Notes under the pieces: model-generated
Database searches by the model: none
Seen by the model: the letters and a program-made list of their open reading frames with translations, nothing else
What the model was told of the DNA's origin: nothing
Program-made: the position numbers and the translations under genes
From: Theristus sp. LFF4_11
Taxonomy: Eukaryota; Nematoda; Chromadorea; Monhysterida; Xyalidae
Assembly: GCA_030248135.1 (NCBI GenBank)
Contig: JASANC010000877.1
Coordinates: 1 to 64,000 of the forward strand
Length of the DNA: 64,000 bases
Reading direction: 5' to 3'
In this document: positions 1 to 10,921 of the stretch, in pieces
Numbering within the stretch: the stretch's first letter is position 1
Layout of the letters: each line of letters opens with the position of its first letter

Positions 1-2228
1 GGTAGCTAAACCTCAATCTCCTAGCCCATTAATAACGTAAATCATTTTCAAAAAAATGCCATTCTAAAATTCTAATGTCATCAATAGATACTCTTTGGTC
101 ATCCGCGACAGCGCCTTAAATATACGATTGATAATTAATGGTACCATTGATGTTGTTCAAACTGACCAAAAGCTAAAGATGAAAAAGAAACCAACAATGA
201 ATGAATTGTCAAAATTGTTTTTTAAAACCGATTAGGTGAAAATACGCCATCGGTACTTGCAAGTGCTCATAATAATTTGTTTTGGCGATAATATGGTTTG
301 TCCATTTTCTTTATATAGATTCTCACTCCTTTAGCATACAAAAGGGGTTTGTCATTATTTTTGGGTGAAAACGGGTCAAAACATAACAGCAGAATTACAA
401 ACTTCAGATTTTAAATTTGTTTTCAATAAGCGGGTTTTAATCTGAAATTTGTCCATTTCAAAAACAAAATTTCTAATCAGATTGCAAAATGACATTTCCA
501 TTGGAAGTGCTCATTTACAATTTATGCTTTCTAAACTATTTTTTATGTTCATTTTTTGGATATTTGGGATTTATTAAAAAAGGATTGTTTTTGAAATAGG
601 GTGAATTTTTCAAAAACATAATTACAAACTCTGCATTTTAAATTTGTTTCAATGTTGTGAAGTAATTTAGGAAATTTGTCAATTTCAAAAAAGGAAAAAT
701 CCAAACTTTCATTTTCACTCTTCAAAAAAGGAATGGTCTCAAGGAAAAATGAATGGGTGAAACATAGAAAAAAAATGTGTCAATTTCAAAAGCAAAAATT
801 TCAATTAAAATTCGACCATTGATGATTAAAAAAGATTGTTTTTAATTTTAAAAGGGAATGCAGTAAAGATTAAAATTTTAATCTGAAGATTGTTTTTGAT
901 AATAAAAACTGGAACAACTACAATCATTTCAAAATCAAAAATGCAATGCATTTTTAGTCCGATTCAAAAAAATGGTCTAAAAGTACAAAATCCACTCAAA
1001 AGACAATAATTGTAGTATTTATCAGCTAACCGTGCCGTAAGATGATAGTGGTGTCCGTGTCACTTTTTTGCAATTTGAATTGGCGCTTATTTTTGCTATT
1101 TAAGATTATTATTAATAATGCAAATCATTTTCTCAAAAACGTTACTCTGTACTGCAAATCATTTTCTCAAAAACGTTACTCTGTACTGCGAAGTCATCAT
1201 GATGATACTCTTTGGTCATCCGCGACAGCGCCTTAACATACGATCGACAATATGGCAATTGTTGCTGTTCAAACTGACCGAAAGCGAAAGATGAAAGAAA
1301 ACCAACTATGAAGAATCATTGCAATTGTTTTTTTATCAGGTTGCAAAACGACATCGAAATTGCAAGTGCACATTGCACTTTGCTTTCAAGACAATATTTT
1401 TCATTATCATTTGGTTAAACAGTTATTGCATGAGAACGTTTTCAAAAACAGAAAAATGTTGAAAAGTTATTGCTTAAGACTTTTTCAAAAACAGAAAAGT
1501 TTTATCGAAACAACTCAACTAAAAAAATTAACTGCAAAATCAAATAAACGGGGTTTGTTAGTGAAGTGCGTGATAAACTAAAAATCTGATTAGAAAGCAA
1601 GATGGCTTTCAAAGCAGTTATTTGTTTATTTTCACTTTGCGAAAAGGCTTTGCTTATATGTTAGGGTATACGTTAAGGTATAAAAACAGTTTTTAATGTT
1701 TTTATTTAAACGTCATTTTTTTACATTTTTTGTTAACTTTTTTTGTATTGTCACTGTACAAAAAAGGATTGGCTTGGAGCAGGGTGAACGGGTAAAAACA
1801 TAACAGCAAAATTATAAACTTCGCATTTTAAATTTGTTTTTAATACGCGGGTTTAATTAGAAATGTGTCAATTTCAAAACCAAAATTTCAAAATTAAAAT
1901 CACATTACATTCAAAAACGATTTTTATAAAATGTTACTTTTTGTCGTTTCAATTCAACTAACTTTAAAATAGTTTTACATATTTTTAACGGGAACAGCAA
2001 TTAACCATTGGTGATTAAAAAAGATTGTTTTTAACTTTAAAAGGGAATGCAGTAAAGATTGTGTTCCGGATCAGAAGATTGTTTTTAATCATTTGAAAGG
2101 GAACGACTAAAGCAGCACAAAATCAAAATGCAATGCATTTTTAGCACGGTTCAAAAGGCCAAAATCCACTCAAAAATAATAATTGTATTATCAGCTAACC
2201 GTGCCGTAGGCACGGGTCAATTGGCTAG
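1..2228 (+). repeat. Two diverged ~1.1 kb repeat units; second ends like a Helitron
   Basis: Two long direct repeat units lie head to tail, about 30-1040 and 1110-2228. They share a block beginning ACTCTTTGGTCATCCGCGAC (near 85 and 1208), an internal block around ACATAACAGCA (near 380 and 1800) and the end block ATCAGCTAACCGTGCCGTA (near 1020 and 2190). Unit two ends with a perfect 7-bp hairpin (CCGTGCC, loop gta, GGCACGG; 2199-2215), nine bases, then CTAG followed by T (2225-2229). A hairpin shortly before CTRR is the classical Helitron 3' end. Unit one stops inside the hairpin. There is no long open frame, so these would be non-autonomous copies. A 34-bp tandem duplication sits at about 1120-1188. 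Confidence 0.6.
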
Positions 2229-2229
2229 T

Positions 2230-2403
2230 CAGAAGAATTGATCGAATTTCAAGGCGGTATGTTTGTCTTCACTTTAGCATTAGTTTAGGTGGGGACAATT
2301 AGTGACGTTTTGGAGGTCAAAACACAAGAAGAGGCATGGTGACGGTTTGGAAAAGGGGTAATTGAGGTCTCCAAAACAAAATCTGCAAAGTTCCGTCATA
2401 CGG
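2230..2403 (+). repeat. ~170-bp direct repeat, copy 1
   Basis: This block starts CAGAAGAATTGATCGAATTT and recurs at 3431-3597 with scattered substitutions. It begins directly after the Helitron-like end. It has no convincing reading frame and its origin is unknown. Confidence 0.75.
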
Positions 2404-3002
2404 GAGTCATTCGGGAGGCGCTTGCATATCATACGTAGTTCTGCGAACTCCCTGATTGATTTAGCACAACTTTGATTTTTGAATTTTTTTTAAATTTTTT
2501 AAAAAACAAAAATGGCGATTTTTGTTTTTTTAACAACCCTACACGGTACTGTTTGCAATTTGCATCTAAAAATTATAATTTTTTTCATCTGTCCAGCATT
2601 TTCAATGTGGTTGTTTTTTGTTGAAATTGAAATTGTAACTTTTTTGAGCTGTTCTTCTTTGTGTCACTTTCAGAGTTCTAAAAAACGAAATGGAGCGGAT
2701 TGCGTCAACGTTGCGACCTCGGCGTACGATCACGTGGGACAAAGCGGAGCGAATTTGGAGATATTATCGAATTTGGCAGGTGCACTGACTCAATACCAGA
2801 ATGGTTTCCGTTGCTTTTTTGTGAAATTCACTCCAGTCCTCCAACCGAAGTTTCCCATTGATTGGACTGATATTGCTAATTTCCACGCAAAACTGTCTGA
2901 AGCTCATGTCTCGATTATTTTTCCAGAATTTCTCAGACTAACTTTTGGAACACCCTGGAGTAAAAATGTTCACTTTTCAAACACTATTCACTTTTATAGA
3001 AC
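2404..3002. other. Non-coding spacer between repeats
   Basis: This stretch is AT-rich. A 190-codon open frame at 2512-3084 runs through it into the neighbouring MITE, but it shows no recognisable domain and its 3' end is repeat-derived. I do not call a gene. Confidence 0.5.
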
Positions 3003-3416
3003 TATGGTTGGCACAGGAAAAAAAACCGGTTTCTTTTCCGTTTTAAAACCGGTTTTTTCCAGTTTTTTTTTCTTGAAAAAATGAAGAACCGGTTTTTTAC
3101 CTCAAAAAATTTTCAAACTTCGTGGTCAAAAATCACAATTCTTCGCTTGATTGATAAAATGTAAAATTATATTTTTGAAAAAACGGTGCAATGGTTTTGC
3201 AAATTGGGTCGGTTGTATGCCCGAAAACAGCATTTCACGCTGCTCAAAATCACTAATTTTGATGTATTTCCTATTTTGAGTTCAAGATGCCAAGTTCTGG
3301 AAAGTTTAGGAGCTGGGAAGCATTCGGTTTTTTAAGGTTTTAAAACGGTTTTAAAACGGAAAAGAAACCGGTTTTTTTCCTGGCAATATAAAAAAACCGG
3401 TTTTTTACCAACCCTG
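3003..3416. mobile_element. hAT-type MITE with AACCGGTT-rich termini
   Basis: The right end read inward is CAGGGTTGGTAAAAAACCGG; the left end has the corresponding TATGGTTGG followed by AAAAAAAACCGG. Both arms repeat the palindromic core AACCGGTT in runs of A and T. The flanking 8-mers tatagaac (2995-3002) and tacagaac (3417-3424) match at seven of eight bases, the size of a hAT target duplication. There is no coding capacity. The element is about 414 bp and non-autonomous. Confidence 0.65.
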
Positions 3417-3430
3417 TACAGAACTGACCA

Positions 3431-3597
3431 CAGAAGAATTGATCGAATTTCAAGCCGGTATGTTTGTCTTCACTTTAGCTGGGGACGACAATTAGTGACG
3501 TTTTGGGGGTCAAAACGCAAGAACAGGCATGGTAACGGTTTGCAAAAGGGGTAATTGAGGTCACCAAAACAAAATCTCCAAAGTTCCGCCATACGGC
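3431..3597 (+). repeat. ~170-bp direct repeat, copy 2
   Basis: This is the second copy of the 2230-2403 block. It lies just after the hAT-type MITE, so the two copies bracket that MITE and about 600 bp of spacer. Confidence 0.75.
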
Positions 3598-3614
3598 ACC
3601 TAAATAATATACAC

Positions 3615-3756
3615 AACTAGCTGATTGGTTGATTGCATACAAGTGAAGTTGACGCATGTATTCTGTTCCGTGCAGGCATTGCTGTGGAGGCGGAGTTTGC
3701 CGGCGCAGAATGCATGCATGAACTGCACGTGTGTGCAAGCAACCAATCAGCCAGTT
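3615..3756. mobile_element. Short inverted-repeat element, family A, copy 1
   Basis: The termini are AACTAGCTGATTGGTT and, inverted at the other end, AACCAATCAGCCAGTT (15 of 16 paired). The interior holds TTCCGTGCA and GGAGGCGGAGTTT, which recur in the copy at 23780-23882. It lies just upstream of the MRPL28 coding exons, so it may sit in that gene's promoter or first intron. Confidence 0.7.
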
Positions 3757-3817
3757 CATTATTCAGATGAACTGCACATTTCAATGCATTGAGAGTTCTC
3801 CATAAATGGCTTTCCAG

Positions 3818-5401
3818 TGTCAAAATGTGAATTGTGCACCGTTCAGGACCAAGAGTCGATCGTGCACCGTCTGCCGCCGCACTACCAGGAGCGTTTCTGG
3901 GCGAATCTGCTGCGCGACCGGACGCCCGTGCACTACAGGCGGCCGCAATGGCGGTTCACGAGAGCGAACGATCCGGCGATCGATGAAACACGACAGAAAT
4001 ACGGGCACACGTTCAACATGCGCGTCTACAACACGCAGTTCGAGCACGAGGCGCGTGTTCTCAAAGGTTCCCTTTGGAATGAAGCAGCTGTGGTGTCACA
4101 CTGCACACCTTCGTTCTTCTTATTCAGTCACTCGATGCGTTGAAGACGAAAACAGACACTGTTTTGTTTTTGTAGGGAACCTTGTTTTTTTGTGTTCTGT
4201 TTACCACTGCCGATTTGTGCTGATTTACTGATTGGTCATGTGCCCATGTTGCGCAGTCAGCCCGTTTGTTCCATTTTTTGCAGATCACCTCCATTCTCGA
4301 TTATTGTCCCGTTTTGCAGGAGCACCCGATTCTCCCGCTGCACACCCCCGAGGCGGACCGTGGTCTTTGGGCCGGCGAGGGAATCCTCAAAGGTTTCAGT
4401 GTGTCGCGTCCGTACAAACGCAAGAAAGTGCTGCCGCGCAACTACAATCCCCGTCTCTGGTTCCCCAAGCTCAGACCGGCGACGTTGTACAGCGAAATTC
4501 TTGATCTGTACGTTCGTAAAAAAATATTTTTTCTCACATTCTATTCGATGGAGTTGATTGTTTATTGTAGTTTTCCGGTATTTCATAATTTCTGGTGGTA
4601 AATACTACTTTGGTGTGTTGAAAGACATTCATATGCCAAACCCGGTTTTGCGCGGTGGTACCGAACCTGTGATCTGTTAGTGCCAAAACAAGAAAGCTTG
4701 GTTTGCAGATCAGATCAAAGCGGGTCTGGTTTGACGTGACCTAATGCCACACTACTACCCTCCCTACCACCACACCAAGAAGATTTATGAGCTGATTTGA
4801 CTGCATTTGAACGGTTCGCACAAGCAATCATGCGGCAATTAATGGAGTGCAAGTTTTGAATAATCCATCTGCTGCGTTTTGTGTTTCTCCGTGTTCGCTG
4901 TCCACCGTCATCTCCATTGCGCCACATTTCAACCGTTGCAGCTACATGTGCGTCATGGTGACCGAGCGTGCGATGCGTCTGATCGACGCCCATCATGGCC
5001 TCGATCGTTATCTGCTCGAAACGAACGAGGTCGATTTGAACTCGAAACTCGCGTGCAAGCTGAAACGTGAACTGCTGCTGGCGCTCGCCGACAGGTCGTA
5101 CTACCCTGAGCCGAGTCAAATCGACCGACACATGCACATTGCGCAGCGCTACAAGCAGTTCGAGATGCGCAGAGAGGAAGCCGAATGGGTGGGGCTTGAC
5201 CTGAACGAGGCCTGTCGAAAACTGCAGGACCAAGAGGATTCTGTGCAGCCGGCACCGTGGAAGTACGCCTATGAGAAGGCGTTTGTAAAGAAACTGGACC
5301 AGGAGCGAGCGCGCGATGCTGCGCAGGAGCAGACGGTGCAGGCGGAGCCGAGCAGGGGCTGGCTGAGCAGCAAGATGGACGAGGTGCTCGGGAAAAGGTG
5401 A
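3818..5401 (+). CDS. MRPL28: Mitochondrial ribosomal protein L28 (bL28m), 5' exon not resolved
   Basis: Large-subunit mitoribosomal protein. Exon one (from about 3818) contains RLPPHYQERFWANLL and RTPVHYRRPQ, matching the vertebrate RLPGHY and TPVHYRP region. Exon two (from 4321, after TTTTGCAG) contains EADRGLWAGEGILKGF, the family's most recognisable stretch. Exon three (from about 4941) contains YLLETNEVDLNSKLACKLKR and EEAEWVGLDLNEA, and stops at 5401. No in-frame ATG is present in the first exon (a GTG lies at 3817), so the true start is probably in an upstream exon that I could not identify. The exon-one donor is approximate. AATAAA lies about 140 bp past the stop. Orthology rests on motif order across the whole protein. 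Confidence 0.88.
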
Positions 5402-5540
5402 TGCGGTTTCGTGGTTTGCGTTGTCCGTGTCTTTGTTGGTCTGGTCTGTGGAAGAATGTCATTTGCTTCTCTTGTGATTATTCTGTTGATTTCTGGTTCG
5501 TTGGTTGCTCAACTCAAGATAAATTATGTTTTTTTCGATG

Positions 5541-5546
5541 AATAAA
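5541..5546 (+). promoter_or_regulatory. Poly(A) signal of MRPL28
   Basis: AATAAA lies about 140 bp downstream of the MRPL28 stop and is followed by AT-rich sequence. Confidence 0.5.
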
Positions 5547-5692
5547 AGGCATCTACCTTTGTTTAAAAGACGTTCAACGAAGATTCGGAATTGCGGTCTA
5601 TGCTGAATTTCTTACTTCTTTATTGCACAAATTACTCAAAATCAAGTGGTTCGCTTACAGAGTTAATTGAAATTAATTAATCGCAAGCAAGC

Positions 5693-7784
5693 ATGGCGCA
5701 TAATTTCATGAAGAATGCCGCAAAGGTAAGTGCCACAAAAGTGACTTTTCTGTGTAACAGTTTGCGGTCAATTGTTAAAAAAGTGGATGGCTGCTGTATC
5801 ATGGCGGTCCTCGCGCTAGCTTTGATGGTTCATGCCAATGGTGTCGAGACCAGAATGGGTATAGCTACCGTAGACGTTCGATACTAAACTGTGCCTCAAT
5901 TGCGGCCAGTGTTCCGTGGCGTGGTTGCTGATCGCTGGAGGATGCGCCGCTTCAAAGGAGCACGATGTGCTTCGTTCGTGCGAGCTGTTGCGTTTGGACG
6001 TGCGCACGGCTGCGAACGCTCCGCCTCGCGTTTCCATTTTGCCTGCGGCGTCGCTTTCCGTGCCCAGACGAGCCCCGATCGCGGCACGCTTCATTGGTGA
6101 GTCAGGGTGGTTGCGTGTTTTTTTCGAACGTGTCACTCTGATTGGCTGCATTTGAGTTTGGTAGTTTGGTGATTTTTTCGGGAGACGACAAGCACTACTG
6201 TTTTCCCATTGACTGATTTTTGTTTTGTGCCACGAGTTCACGACCAGCACGAGAACTACGCACATGATTTCGTTGCAGTCTTGCGTATTTCATTTCAGAC
6301 GCTCACCGCAGCCCATTTGTTGTCATTGGTGGCGGTTGCACCGGTCCCGGCACACACACGGCGCAGATTGAGTGTGCCGCAATTAGCATGGAGCAAAAGC
6401 ATAGTGAACAACTGGAAATGAGCGAATGGCAGACTGTGAACTGCAGCACTGACAACGAGCGCGCACTGGCTCGCAGCTGCGCCGCATTTTGCGCCAGTGC
6501 AAATGGTCGCTTGCATCTCATCGGCGGCTGGGACTGCTGTCAGTGTCTGGACGATTGCTATGAACTCAATTTTTCGACAAACTCTAGCCCGGATATTGGG
6601 GAACATGAAGCAGGACTGCATGTGGATGTCAACTGTACCGAATTGCCCGTTAACCTGTGCGTCAAAAACGCTGTATCAGTTCTCGTTGGGACCAGCAATC
6701 CGACAACAAGTCCTGAACAGCAAGACACCAAAAATTCTGCTGCTGACGCCAATCAACGTCGTTTTCCGGAAGATCAGCGTATTTTGGTTATCGGCGGCTG
6801 GGATGGCACGAGAACGCAAAGTGCGGTGTTTCAGCTTTCATTGAAGGTTCGTTTTCACGACTCAAATGGCATTTTCTCAAGTGAACTGATCTGATTTCTC
6901 TGGTTTGATAAATGGTGATGATGCATGTGTGAGAAGTGTGAATCATGCCTGTGTGACAATGTGGGGTGGACCGTAGTGTATCGTGTTACAACAACTTGCT
7001 CCACGTTGCAACAACCTGTACCAGTTTCAGGAATCTGCTGCACCATGTTGCAACAAACCTGCAGCTGTGTGACAACAACCTGCAGCCATATTGCAAAAAC
7101 CTGCACCAATGTCCACCACACCATCGCGTGCGTGTGAACTCACAAAAAAGTTCTTTTTTTAAATTCAGGATCACAGTGTGCACTTTCTGTCCGTGCTCCC
7201 CCGTCCGCTTGAGTGTCACGCTGTCACCGACCCCGTTCACTTGGTTGACCGATACACAAAAGAGCAGGTTGAAATGGTTTTCCTGGTCGGTGGCTACGAC
7301 GGAGTCGCCGTCGTCGACCGAATATTCGCTTTGAACACAACAACTGGCAAAACCGTGGAGCTTCCGGTGCGATTAAAGCAAGCGCGTGAGTGTCACACGG
7401 CGTCACTCGTTGGCAACGCTCGATTCTTGGCGGTCGTCGGCGGATGGGATGGATTTCGGGTGCGCGATTTTTGCTTCGGGACATTTTTTGTGAAATCAGT
7501 CTGCTTGTTTCAGCAAAGTTTCTCAATGATATATCGCGATTCGCCTGGGCATTATTTTCCAAATCTCGATCGATCTTCACGCAAGTCGGTGGGCGTCCTC
7601 TAGCCACTCTATTCAGCATTAGCAGCTTGCCGAGTTTGTTGCGTTTCAATTTTGCTCGCAGGCTTTGGCCGATATTGAGCTGTTTGAAGTGAAGCCAGAC
7701 TGGCCGTACCTCGAGGCGACAACCGCCACCGACAACTGGCGGCTCGCAGAGGCACGTCAACGGCACGTCGCCGTGGCCGTGTGA
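5693..7784 (+). CDS. Kelch-repeat protein
   Basis: Five exons joined in phase: 5693-5725, 5910-6096, 6299-6846, 7169-7459, 7662-7784, giving about 393 residues. The start MAHNFMKNAAK is followed by a GTAAGT donor. Kelch blades are marked by glycine pairs before WD or YD: LLIAGGC, FVVIGGGC, RLHLIGGWDCC, RILVIGGWDG, VFLVGGYDG and LAVVGGWDG. No BTB or BACK domain is present, so this is not a typical KLHL cullin adaptor. It is probably a stand-alone beta-propeller for protein binding. Intron three carries degenerate tandem repeats (about 6985-7110). The function cannot be narrowed from sequence. Confidence 0.82.
6985..7110 (+). repeat. Degenerate ~21-bp tandem repeat in Kelch intron 3
   Basis: Roughly five imperfect units contain TTGCAACAAACCTGCAGC-like words alternating with TGTGACAACAACCTGCAG. 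The array is entirely intronic. Confidence 0.6.
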
Positions 7785-10700
7785 TGCGCGCGTTTGTGAG
7801 GGTGTCCGTTTGTTTTGAGTGGTTTTGCGGCGATTTCAGTGGATGAAACGTATGAAATGGAGAATCAGTGGTTTTGCCAGCTCACTCACTTCTGAGAGAG
7901 GTTTTCGGATCCTAGGTCTATAGCATGCAGAGCAGAAGCAGAAGTGCTTTTCGACTTTTCGTATCATGAAAGTTCTTTGGTACGGGGGCGAGGTGAAACG
8001 AGCAATGCAATTCAGGACCGACTTATTGCCGCATTCTATCGTTGTCCAGGGGCCGAAAATAGTTTTTTTTTGTTTTTTGGTCATGTGAACTTGGGTAATC
8101 TTGTTCAACAAAACGAAAAGGGAAACGAAAACTAGTTTAGTGTCACACACACACAACAAGAACAGGACGTGACGTGTCGCAAAATCACATTTGCCCGTTT
8201 TCGGTTAAAAAACACACGCAGGACAACTGTCAAGGTTTGTAGGCTTTTTTCATTTCCGAAAAGTGAAAACTGTGCAAAAAAGGAAAACAACGAAAGAATG
8301 TTAGAAATTCAAAAGATATGATTTGCGATTCGCACGCATATTCACGCCTTCTTCATAACCGCATAAACAAGGTAACACTAGTCTCACAATCTTGGTCTCT
8401 CTGGTGGCCTAAGGCATAAAACCTTTTAGCTGTGCCTGCGTTCAGGAGATCGAGCGAACCTCGTCAATGGCTAAAGGTACTGAGGCAAACTCACTGTGTG
8501 GCTGTGTACACCACACACACCTTGCTTGATACCGCTCTCTGAATGCGTTCCTCGGTTTAGACCTGCCCTAACTGAAAACGTCGCATAACGCTCCCTCCCA
8601 GTAGCAGATGCAGAGCCAGATGAAACATTTGATTTCGGTGGTCAGCATTAAGTCGTCAAATTCACTGACTTCCCATTTTCAAATGAATGAGAAACTTAAA
8701 CGCAACTTTTCATGACTGTTGTTGTTCGTGTTGTCGCGGATCGTTTTTTCAATGGTGCTTTGGTTCGCTTGTGCCTGGGCAGGCTGTAAGCCGTCAAACC
8801 TGCCCGCTCACTTTAAGTTTTGCGAATGTTCTAGTTGTTGTTTCATATTACTTTCTTGGCGAATAGCTGCGTTTCAGCATAGTGTGCAAACTGCATGCAG
8901 AATGAATCTAGGGTAGCGCTTAGCTGTCCCGGGAGGGCTAATTTTAGCTGTTAAGACCACACACTCTTTGACGTTGCTAGTTTTTCTGTAACTTTTTGAT
9001 TATACGTGTTATACATGTTGCATGTGTGTGTACAGTATGTACGTACGTACAGTACGTTGAAAAACATACTTTTGTTCCGTAGATTACGTTTACTCGCTGT
9101 TGGAGTCTTGTGGTCTTTTGCACGGTAGGAGATTACTATTTCTGCAGAGTTTCTCGGTGTCTGGTTAAAGGAAAAGAGTCCTAAACGCCACATTTGGTCA
9201 CAAAACAGCTGTGATACACAATTTTTCTGATAAATTTGGTGCGGTGTTAAACTAACTTCTGTGAAAGTGTTTCGCATCTGTCATTGCACTATGTTTTATG
9301 TTTGTATTTTATCACAGAAAAGTTGTTGCAAAGTATAGATTGCAAATTTGCCATTTTCGTTAACGCATGTGTGTCGTGTATGCACAGATATGTCCGTGTG
9401 ATTGTGTAAAACGGTAAATGTGTTTAAAACCATGTTAAAGTTGCGCAGTATACCACAGAATAACACACGTATGGGCCGTTGATAAAAATGTGTTTAAACG
9501 TTCAATCAATACATATCACGTTTGACGTGCCGCTATTATTGATTGATTCGTGCATTTTGGCATTTGTTATTTGATCCTGGTGTTGGGTTGAACTCCGCCA
9601 CACAGTAACCACACCAACACGACAGACTTCGAATCGAATGAAGTTGCATCTATAAACAAAATAATTTTTCTTTGTTTGAGCCCAATGTGGACACCGTGGG
9701 CTACCGGGCTGCCACAAACCAGCCTGCCGCTTCCCTGCCCAGCCGACAACGCTTGTGGTGTTTGATATTGAGATGTCCTCCGAAAAAAAACGCTGTGGAC
9801 TTTTTTAACGTAGTGTTTGCGGCGGTTTTCTGTGTGTTGCACTTTTTTTGCTTGTCGATTACTGCGACAATTCAAGATCACAAATGTACATGTAATTAAT
9901 AGTACTGATGATGCTCAACATTTTACAGCTGTTTTACTGATGGAGCAATTCGTCTTGTGCATAGTTTTGTCACGGCAACGACATTCTTAAAATGTTTCGC
10001 CTTGTTTTTGTTGCAATTATTTTTTGCGACGATCTGTTCTTTGTAAACATAAATGTTTTTTGGCAAATACAACTGGGCTCCGCACCAACTGTGACGCGAG
10101 TGCTTCATTTACCACACTCACTCACTGTGAAACTGCATAGTTGTCTAATACTCTTATTCGTGCAATTGTGCATGCAAGTACGCCATGCGGAGCACATTCC
10201 GAGTGTATCAGGTCCAATTTTTACTTTCGTTTTTAAGCCGTATAATTCCAGCTCATCACAGTTTTTTGTAATGCTTGTTTTACGGTTGTATTAGTATGAG
10301 CAGACCGGGTCGGCTGCAGCGCAAGCCCAGATACACCTCAACTGTAGCTCCTATCTTGCCTTGTTAATTTTTTGTTCACACGAAACCAATTGCACTGAAG
10401 ACGGAAGAGATCAATTGGTTGAAAACGTTGCTTTCAATGCTATGGGTTTGCAAAAGACGTTTTCCCTCGACAATTTAAAAAATCGAGAAAAACTTCCCGG
10501 TTGAAGTTTCAAATTCCGAAAGATAAGAAACAACACCGCACATAGTATCTAGATATATGCAAAAAAGAAAAAAGATAAACAAGATGGGTCCAAGAAAAGC
10601 AAGTCTTAATTAACGTTGCTAACATTTTTCAGGTTGTGGGTTTTGGTTGTCCGTACTCGCCCGGATGGGCTCCCCGGACCGACTTTGACTCGCAAAACTC

Positions 10701-10921
10701 GTAAGTTGTATGAAGAAAAAATCGAACGAATTGCCAATTTCTCCGGAACTAGTCATTTGTCGCTGTGAATACACGTCCGCCAACGCTTGCTCCACAATTG
10801 CGCTCAATTTATTGGCTGGGTTACGAATAAAATGTGGTGTAATGCCACGTCGGCAAGCGGCTACGTTCGTAACAACTGGAAAACGTGCACGAATTATAAA
10901 TAATTTTACACTTAACGAACA
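7785..10921. other. Intergenic region without a gene call
   Basis: About 3.1 kb between the Kelch stop and the TGF-beta start. Open frames are short and unlike neighbouring exons in codon use. Landmarks are a palindromic run around GTATGTACGTACGTACAGTA near 9030 and a sequence near 8395-8470 that faintly resembles a tRNA-derived SINE. The last few hundred bases may be the 5' untranslated region or promoter of the TGF-beta gene. Confidence 0.5.

Noticed and set aside
2512..3084. 190-codon plus-strand open frame
   Set aside because: It runs into the hAT-type MITE, has low-complexity composition and no domain or splice support.
8395..8475. tRNA-like or SINE-like promoter boxes (TGGTGGCCTAAGG and GATCGAGCG)
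   Set aside because: Box B departs from consensus and no acceptor stem or cloverleaf forms, so a tRNA or SINE call is not supported.
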